A program made the position numbers and the translations under genes. Positions 50,078-55,019 of a DNA stretch of 55,019 nt are shown here, piece by piece. Under the pieces are notes generated by a model. It had not been told where the DNA came from. It searched no databases and saw nothing but the letters and a program-made list of their open reading frames with translations. The stretch comes from Sporosarcina cyprini (GTDB lineage Bacteria; Bacillota; Bacilli; Bacillales_A; Planococcaceae), in assembly GCF_022048975.1 (NCBI RefSeq), contig NZ_JAKMHX010000035.1:1-55019 (forward strand). The letters run 5' to 3'. The stretch's first letter is position 1; the number at the start of each line of letters is the position of its first letter.

Positions 50078-51131
50078 ATTTCGTCTTTTCAATTACTTCT
50101 GAAGCGATCTGCTTGTAAATCGAGCCAATTGGATGATCTTCCGCATAGACGGATGGAGCGAAGTCACTTTCATTCCAATCGGGCTGTCCCAATGGAATCT
50201 GCCCTAACAATTCTGTGCGCAGCTCTTCAGCAAGTTTCGGGCCGCCTCCTGAACCGAAGACGTACTCTTTCTCTCCCGTTACCTTCGATTCGAACCAAGC
50301 CATGTTTTCAATAACACCTAAAATCTCATGCTCTGTCTGAAGCGCCATAGCACCTGCTCGCGCAGCGACGAATGCAGCAGTAGGATGCGGAGTGGTTACA
50401 ACTATCTCCTTGGATGACGGAATCATCTGGTGGATATCAAGCGCCACATCCCCTGTGCCCGGCGGCAAGTCCAAGATAAGATAATCAAGAGGACCCCATT
50501 CTACATCTCGGAAGAATTGGTCCAGCACCTTGCCTAGCATCGGCCCGCGCCAAACGACAGGCGCATTATCTTCAACGAAGAATCCCATGGAAATGACCTT
50601 GACGCCAAATCGGTCGACCGGGATGATCCGGTCGCCGCGAACGATCGGCAAATCAGTGATCCCCATCATATCTGGAATGCTGAATCCATAAATATCCGCA
50701 TCAATTAAACCGACCTTTTTGCCCAGTCTGGCAAGGGCGACTGCCAGGTTGACAGATACCGTAGACTTACCAACACCGCCTTTGCCCGAAGCAATCGAAA
50801 TGAAGGTAATATCATTTAAAGGAGAGAGCAGGTCTTGCGTCTCTGCTTCCGTTGCGGTTCCTCTGAATTTCTCAAGTGTTTCGGCTGGCAGTTCTTCAAA
50901 GCGAATTCCAACTGAATCGGCTCCTGCCGCTTTTAATACTTCAACTACTTTCATTTGCAAAGCCATTTGTTCCGCCGTATTAATTTTGGCTATGGCAAGC
51001 TTCACACTAACGTGCGCTTTTTCCTCTTTTACGGACACATTTACAATTCCGCCAGTCTCGGATAACGGTCTATGTAGAAACGGATCTTGTAATTCGCCGA
51101 CAATGTCACGGACGTTCTGTTCAGTCAACAC
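50076..51131 (-). CDS. salA: Mrp/NBP35-family ATPase SalA
   Basis: A 351-residue P-loop ATPase. An N-terminal MIP18-like domain (VRDIVGELQDPFLHRPLSE) precedes the deviant Walker A SGKGGVGKST (residues ~115-124) and Walker B YLILDLPPGTGD, the Mrp/ApbC pattern. In B. subtilis SalA (YbaL) represses scoC and so affects exoprotease genes; other Mrp proteins carry Fe-S clusters. The Cys pair typical of Fe-S carriers is not evident. The start is GTG 51131 with AAGGAG upstream. It lies between cwlD and gerD as in Bacillus. Confidence 0.88.
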   Translation of the reverse strand: MLTEQNVRDIVGELQDPFLHRPLSETGGIVNVSVKEEKAHVSVKLAIAKINTAEQMALQMKVVEVLKAAGADSVGIRFEELPAETLEKFRGTATEAETQDLLSPLNDITFISIASGKGGVGKSTVSVNLAVALARLGKKVGLIDADIYGFSIPDMMGITDLPIVRGDRIIPVDRFGVKVISMGFFVEDNAPVVWRGPMLGKVLDQFFRDVEWGPLDYLILDLPPGTGDVALDIHQMIPSSKEIVVTTPHPTAAFVAARAGAMALQTEHEILGVIENMAWFESKVTGEKEYVFGSGGGPKLAEELRTELLGQIPLGQPDWNESDFAPSVYAEDHPIGSIYKQIASEVIEKTK

Positions 51132-51143
51132 GATAAAACACTC

Positions 51144-51169
51144 CTTAGAGGCTAATTTTCTCCTCTAAG
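51144..51169 (-). promoter_or_regulatory. Hairpin touching the salA Shine-Dalgarno
   Basis: CTTAGAGG and CCTCTAAG form a perfect eight-base stem; read leftward, the second arm ends in AAG, the first part of the AAGGAG SD of salA. It could modulate translation or be a DNA operator. Confidence 0.4.
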
Positions 51170-51207
51170 TATACCATAGTGCAACTCATTCAAAGCGGGT
51201 ATCTGCT

Positions 51208-51921
51208 TTATCTCTCTTCTAAATCATAATATTGAATGATTCCTTCTACAATGGAGTCGGCCACTTTAGCTTGGTATGCCGGGTCGACGAGCAATCCGCG
51301 CTCTTCCGGATTGGAGATGAAGCCTGTTTCAACCAGCACAGAAGGCATAGGGACTTTTTTCAATAAATAGACCCCTTTAATCGAGAGAGCCTCCCGATCT
51401 GTGTTTTTCAACGTATTTCGGATCGACATTTGAATGGAATTGGCCAACACTTCTCCGGATGGGTTACCGTCTGGATGGTAAAACACTTGGGCGCCCCTCC
51501 ATTTGGAGTCCGGGATTGCGTTGACATGAACGCTGACAAATAAATCCGGATCTTCCTCAATCACAATGCTCTCCCGAAGCTTTAAATCGGCAAATTTCCG
51601 TTCCCGATTCGTCCCAAACTTCTCACTCGGTGCATGCTCCGCAATAGCGTCCCCATTTTTTTCACGCGTCATCACAACAATGGCACCCTTTTTTTCAAGC
51701 TTCTTCTTTAACTCATGAGAAATGGATAACGTGATGTTACTTTCAATTACTTCATCCACCGAAGCACCTCCATCCATCCCTCCATGACCCGGATCCACCA
51801 CGATTTTCACACCGGCTAATTTTTCCGGCAAAAAAAAGCCACGGTCGGACGCCTTCACGCCATACAGCACCACACCTAATGAACAGACAAATAATAATCC
51901 GATAATGAGCCATCGCTTCAT
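51208..51921 (-). CDS. cwlD: N-acetylmuramoyl-L-alanine amidase CwlD
   Basis: A 237-residue amidase_3 enzyme with an N-terminal membrane anchor (WLIIGLLFVCSLGVVLYGV). Zinc and catalytic residues are in VDPGHGGMDGG, VIESNITLS, VSVHVNAI and VLVETGFISNPEE. CwlD removes peptide side chains in spore cortex peptidoglycan, the first step to muramic-delta-lactam, which germination enzymes need. ATG 51921 is chosen with GGCGGTG upstream; a longer frame to 52008 has no SD. Confidence 0.93.
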   Translation of the reverse strand: MKRWLIIGLLFVCSLGVVLYGVKASDRGFFLPEKLAGVKIVVDPGHGGMDGGASVDEVIESNITLSISHELKKKLEKKGAIVVMTREKNGDAIAEHAPSEKFGTNRERKFADLKLRESIVIEEDPDLFVSVHVNAIPDSKWRGAQVFYHPDGNPSGEVLANSIQMSIRNTLKNTDREALSIKGVYLLKKVPMPSVLVETGFISNPEERGLLVDPAYQAKVADSIVEGIIQYYDLEER

Positions 51922-52120
51922 CTCGACACCGCCTTTTTCCACACTATACGCGGCGAACGAGTGGGATATGCATAGCTTGTATTTCTCTGAGAGGCAATAT
52001 TGGTCCATCCCACTCCCTGGCTAATTTCTCTCGTAAGACAAACCTCTATCCATAATGAGCTCTATAGCCCGGCAGGATCCTCTTTTCATTTCACCTCCAA
52101 AATTTTTGAAGTCTTTCCCA

Positions 52121-52149
52121 TTGACGGTTTTCTCAAAATCAACTATCCT
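52121..52149 (+). promoter_or_regulatory. Sigma-A promoter of the yceI-like gene
   Basis: TTGACG, 17 bases, TATCCT. The predicted start of transcription falls just before the palindrome at 52160-52177. The rest of the cwlD-yceI interval shows no gene. Confidence 0.65.
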
Positions 52150-52159
52150 TAATTCAAGA

Positions 52160-52177
52160 TATCTCGAATTCGAGATA
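52160..52177. promoter_or_regulatory. MhqR-type operator palindrome
   Basis: TATCTCGAATTCGAGATA is a perfect 18-bp palindrome placed at the transcription start of the YceI gene. It equals the 9-9 inverted repeat I recall for MhqR, the quinone-responsive MarR repressor of Bacillus and Staphylococcus. The regulator gene is not in this window. Confidence 0.75.
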
Positions 52178-52204
52178 AATTTTAAATGACAGGAGAGATT
52201 TTGC

Positions 52205-52741
52205 ATGGCAAATTGGACAGTAGACAACTCGCATTCCAGTATCGGTTTTTCCGTAAAACATATGATGGTATCAAAGGTGAAAGGTGTATTTGAAGATTAT
52301 TCCGCCACGGTAACAGCCGATGACCTGACGGACTTGACGACAGCTTCCATCACTTTTGATATTCAAACTGCTTCGATCAATACAAAATCGGAGGACCGTG
52401 ATAATCATCTTCGTTCCGCTGACTTTTTCAACGTCGAAGAATACCCTGCTATTTCATTTCAATCGACAAACATCGTGAAAGAGGACGATGACGAGTACAA
52501 AGTGACAGGTGATCTGACAATTAAAGACGTAACAAAACCTGTTACGTTTGAAGTCGAATACAACGGAAAAGGAACGAACCCGTGGGGCGTTGAAGTTTAT
52601 GGATTTGAAGCTGAAACCAAATTAAACCGGGAAGAATTTGGTTTGACTTGGAATGCCGCCCTCGAAACAGGCGGAGTTTTGGTAGGAAAAGATATTAAGA
52701 TCACAATCGACTTGGAAGTAAATCCTGCACAAGCCGAATAA
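52205..52741 (+). CDS. YceI family protein
   Basis: A 178-residue beta-barrel, lipocalin-like protein of the YceI family, which binds polyisoprenoid or quinone-like lipids. It begins MANWTVDNSHSSIGFSVKHM and has DRDNHLRSADFFNVEEYP and LTIKDVTKPVTFEVEYNG, the family core. There is no signal peptide, so it is cytoplasmic, as in other firmicutes. The SD is AGGAGAG. The MhqR-like operator suggests induction by quinones or electrophiles, which fits a lipid-quinone-binding protein. Confidence 0.9.
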   Translation: MANWTVDNSHSSIGFSVKHMMVSKVKGVFEDYSATVTADDLTDLTTASITFDIQTASINTKSEDRDNHLRSADFFNVEEYPAISFQSTNIVKEDDDEYKVTGDLTIKDVTKPVTFEVEYNGKGTNPWGVEVYGFEAETKLNREEFGLTWNAALETGGVLVGKDIKITIDLEVNPAQAE

Positions 52742-52786
52742 ATATGAATACTGAATGAGGCAGCAACATTTTTGCTTTTATTCGCG

Positions 52787-52825
52787 AAAAGAGCCCTTCG
52801 GCATAAACCGGGCGGGCTCTTTTTA
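52787..52825 (+). terminator. Rho-independent terminator
   Basis: AAAGAGCCC and GGGCTCTTT enclose an 17-base loop, followed by TT and A-rich sequence. It ends the YceI gene. Confidence 0.82.
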
Positions 52826-52841
52826 CACTTCAGATCGACAA

Positions 52842-52878
52842 TAAAAAAATCTCATCCTTCATGGAAATGAAGAATGAG
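52842..52878 (-). terminator. Rho-independent terminator
   Basis: Read leftward, CTCATTCTTCAT and ATGAAGGATGAG form the stem, followed by ATTTTTTTATT. It ends the rhodanese gene. Confidence 0.85.
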
Positions 52879-52890
52879 ACGGTATGATCT

Positions 52891-53187
52891 TTATTCAACT
52901 TCGCCTTGCCAAGCCAGCATGCCGCCGACCATATTCGTTACATCATAGCCTCGGGCTTCAAGAAATTCACAAGCACGTCCACTGCGGCCGCCTGACCGGC
53001 AAATGATGATATACGACTTGTCTTTATCCATTTCCTCCAGACGCTCCGGAATTTCACCAAGCGGAATATGAATAGCCGTTGGAATCATGCCTTGTGCCAC
53101 TTCATCATCTTCCCGAACATCGATCAGATGGAAGGACTCTCCTTGTTCCATTTGTTCTTGCAGATCATTTGTTGTAATCTCTTTCAC
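52891..53187 (-). CDS. Rhodanese-like domain protein
   Basis: A 98-residue single rhodanese domain: HLIDVREDDEVAQGMIPTA, then the active-site loop IICRSGGRSGRA (Cys ~63) that can carry a persulfide, and NMVGGMLAWQGEVE. It probably transfers sulfur; the YqhL/PspE-like single-domain type. The start is GTG 53187, seven bases after AGGAGG; a longer frame to 53211 would include that SD and is rejected. Confidence 0.88.
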   Translation of the reverse strand: MKEITTNDLQEQMEQGESFHLIDVREDDEVAQGMIPTAIHIPLGEIPERLEEMDKDKSYIIICRSGGRSGRACEFLEARGYDVTNMVGGMLAWQGEVE

Positions 53188-53267
53188 TTTGGTTCCTCCT
53201 CGGATAAGCATAACTCCATGATATACACCAGTTCATGCCTCGTCCATCGAGATGCTTCTTAGATTTT

Positions 53268-54329
53268 TCAGCCGATCGTTCTGACAATATTGCCTTCCTG
53301 ATCTGTAATGGTGGTCTTCGCAATATGAATGTTCATTTTTTCTTTCATCGAGACTTCAAACTCGCTCTGTTTTGGCAGCAGCTTGTGGCTCATATCCTCA
53401 ACAGTTTCATCATTCAGCGTAATTTGAATAAAGTCTTCCGAATGTTCATATGCGTTCTGCTGTCCTGATTTAAACGCAACGCGGATGCCCGCACCTGATA
53501 GCGTCAATTCTTTTCCTTTGAGCAACCGGCCGCGGAGCAGCTTTCCAATAATCTCTGCCTGTTTTGCACCAATTGTCAGTACGGACGGCGTTTGACGGAG
53601 CCACCCTTTCTTTCCAGCACTCCAATCGAGTTGATCCACAAATAAAAAGCCCGTATTGGAACCCTCTTTCTCCATCCCTTCGTGCACAATTTCTGCAACC
53701 GAATGATCCGCCAGCAGCGTGTCACGCTCTAAATCCGTTACATAACTAGGGATACGGGGCAGACCGGCAGCGAGGACACCTAATGTGTTCCACGTTTGCA
53801 TCGCTTCCAATTCATCATGCGTAATGCCAACCATTTGAAGAAATTCAACGTGTCCATTCGGCGTATCCATTGACTCCAGCTCCGGATCCTTCACAAATGC
53901 CAAGGCAGTTAATTGGGTGTCTGCCCCCAGGCATATTGGACCGTTCGCATCCATATAGTCTCCCGCCTGAAACACATTGCCACTGTTAAAGACATACCGC
54001 CCCATATTTTGCAGTAAATTTAACGCCCATGCCGGCGGCTCTTCCTCCTCCTCTTCCCGGACAAGACGAAACGTCAATTCAAAACCATACCCGCTTTCGT
54101 CCGGATTTTCCGTTTCTTTCTCATAGAGTTCCGAAAAGCCATACGTCACAAAATGCCAATGCGGCACCGGTTCAACCGCCTTATACACACTAATTCCATC
54201 AAGCGGATCCGATCCGCCAAGCGCATACGAAATAAGCGTCCCATAATGCTTCGGTTCCTGATCTCCATAAATCGCTGCTACCGCGTGATCAATCGCATCC
54301 CAGCCTGTAGTCATCACTTCTTCGCTCAC
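53268..54329 (-). CDS. SUFU (suppressor of fused) domain protein
   Basis: A 353-residue soluble protein. The N-terminal ~190 residues fit the bacterial SUFU domain: WDAIDHAVAAIYGDQEPKHY, HWHFVTYGFSELYEKETE, GFELTFRLVREEEEEEPP and WALNLLQNMGRYVF. The C-terminal part (GWLRQTPSVLTIGAKQAEII, FIQITLNDETVEDMSHKL) is less familiar. In bacteria SUFU proteins occur widely as immunity proteins of polymorphic toxins, but this one stands alone, 35 kb from the T7SS toxins. The start is GTG 54329 with GGGGG seven bases upstream. Confidence 0.8.
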   Translation of the reverse strand: MSEEVMTTGWDAIDHAVAAIYGDQEPKHYGTLISYALGGSDPLDGISVYKAVEPVPHWHFVTYGFSELYEKETENPDESGYGFELTFRLVREEEEEEPPAWALNLLQNMGRYVFNSGNVFQAGDYMDANGPICLGADTQLTALAFVKDPELESMDTPNGHVEFLQMVGITHDELEAMQTWNTLGVLAAGLPRIPSYVTDLERDTLLADHSVAEIVHEGMEKEGSNTGFLFVDQLDWSAGKKGWLRQTPSVLTIGAKQAEIIGKLLRGRLLKGKELTLSGAGIRVAFKSGQQNAYEHSEDFIQITLNDETVEDMSHKLLPKQSEFEVSMKEKMNIHIAKTTITDQEGNIVRTIG

Positions 54330-54429
54330 GATACAACCCCCAATGTTTTCATTTATACGATATACCTATTTTATCAAAACTATTGATTCAACGCCTGCTT
54401 AGAAGATGCCCGTTTTTACCGGATGGCTG

Positions 54430-54576
54430 CTTGTATCTGTTGCCGGTGTGCTCAATTGATTGGCAAGAGAGCTCGTATATACCGGGGAACTACTCGTAAA
54501 AGTCCGGCAACCGCTCGTATGTCCTGGGCTACCACTCGTAAAAGCCCGGCAACCGCTCGTATGTCCTGACTTACAC
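54430..54576. repeat. 21-bp tandem repeat array 3
   Basis: Seven 21-bp units in register (54430, 54451, 54472 and so on). Five clear units begin CTCGTA; two upstream units are decayed. Types ending in CCGGCAACCG and CCTGGGCTACC alternate, giving a 42-bp period. No gene and no unique spacers. It lies upstream of the SUFU gene (100 bases) and beside the inverted repeat at 54654. Confidence 0.85.
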
Positions 54577-54653
54577 CCTGTCAAGGAGACACTCTATAAA
54601 CCGCTCAATTCATTTTGTTGCCAGACCTTTTCCGTTTCTTAATACATCTATTT

Positions 54654-54763
54654 GCGACTTGACTCGGAGCCTCTACAGGCATGCTTCCCGAACCAGGAAA
54701 CCAGCTCCGGAGGCTGGTTCGGCCCGCCAAGGCTATCATGCCTGCCTCTCCAAGTAAAGTCGC
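54654..54763. repeat. Nested inverted repeat behind the IS3 transposase
   Basis: Outer arms: GCGACTTGACTCGGAG and AGGCATG at 54654-54683 against the reverse complement of 54738-54763 (GCGACTTTACTTGGAG, AGGCATG). Inner arms: CCGAACCAG (54688) and CTGGTTCGG (54714). It starts about 25 bases after the transposase stop and may hold the IS end or be a terminator-like block. Confidence 0.55.
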
Positions 54764-54788
54764 CAGCTAGTACCACCCGTTCATCCGC

Positions 54789-55019
<231 letters not shown>

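Noticed and set aside
54399..54642. Small genes over array 3
   Set aside because: Both frames merely translate the 21-bp units and lack SD sites.

Overview
The window looks like a chromosomal segment of an endospore-forming Bacillales bacterium, most likely Planococcaceae (Sporosarcina-like). The reasons are a Bacillus-type type VII secretion operon, a sporulation/germination block (cwlD, salA, gerD, kbaA, pdaB position), sigW-rsiW, and cdaA-cdaR-glmM. The genus is an inference.

Region 1 (1-18050, nearly all minus strand) is a type VII secretion (T7SS/ESX) locus with its toxins. Transcription runs right to left: esxA (WXG100), esaB/yukD, essB/yukC, essC/yukBA, esaA/yueB, essA/yueC. The same reading direction continues into two small WXG-like helper proteins (YwqH/DUF5082-like and YwqI/DUF5344-like), an LXG toxin, a 54-residue two-helix membrane protein that is its likely immunity protein, a ~300 bp inverted-repeat element, a second LXG toxin with its immunity protein, and an AT-rich array of intact and decayed immunity-like genes. 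The array ends in a displaced, frameshifted toxin module. A hairpin of one sequence family recurs four times in this array.

Region 2 (18500-33620) is mixed metabolism: a nitronate monooxygenase-like enzyme, small membrane proteins, an ABC transporter pair, a Rieske oxygenase divergent from a purine/xanthine-type NCS2 permease, ywbE and a methyltransferase, a 20-bp tandem repeat array, an ECF sigma factor with a DUF4179 anti-sigma factor, a MarR-MMPL pair (ydgG-ydgH-like) with a long palindrome over its promoter and Shine-Dalgarno, a YtcJ-like amidohydrolase, and ytoQ.

Region 3 (33690-38400) is a second repeat array (21 bp) followed by the phosphate transport genes in the order pstB, pstS, pstC, pstA. 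Two four-hexamer Pho boxes of identical geometry precede pstB and pstS.

Region 4 (38400-52750) is the conserved core: glmM, cdaR and cdaA (c-di-AMP and cell wall), rsiW-sigW with a sigW-type promoter, arginase, a PAS-PAS-GGDEF-EAL protein with a degenerate GGDEF half, five tRNAs (Asn, Thr, Tyr, Glu, Gln), a PdaB-like pseudo-deacetylase, kbaA, gerD, salA, cwlD, and a YceI-family gene under an MhqR-type palindrome.

Region 5 (52840-55019) holds a rhodanese, a SUFU-domain protein, a third 21-bp tandem array, a nested inverted repeat and the 3' end of an IS3-family transposase that runs off the window.

The least explained items are the three helically phased 20/21-bp arrays, the toxin-tip exchange region with its repeated terminators, and the tiny membrane protein next to the first LXG toxin. 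Family names come from recognition of the sequences, not from a database search.
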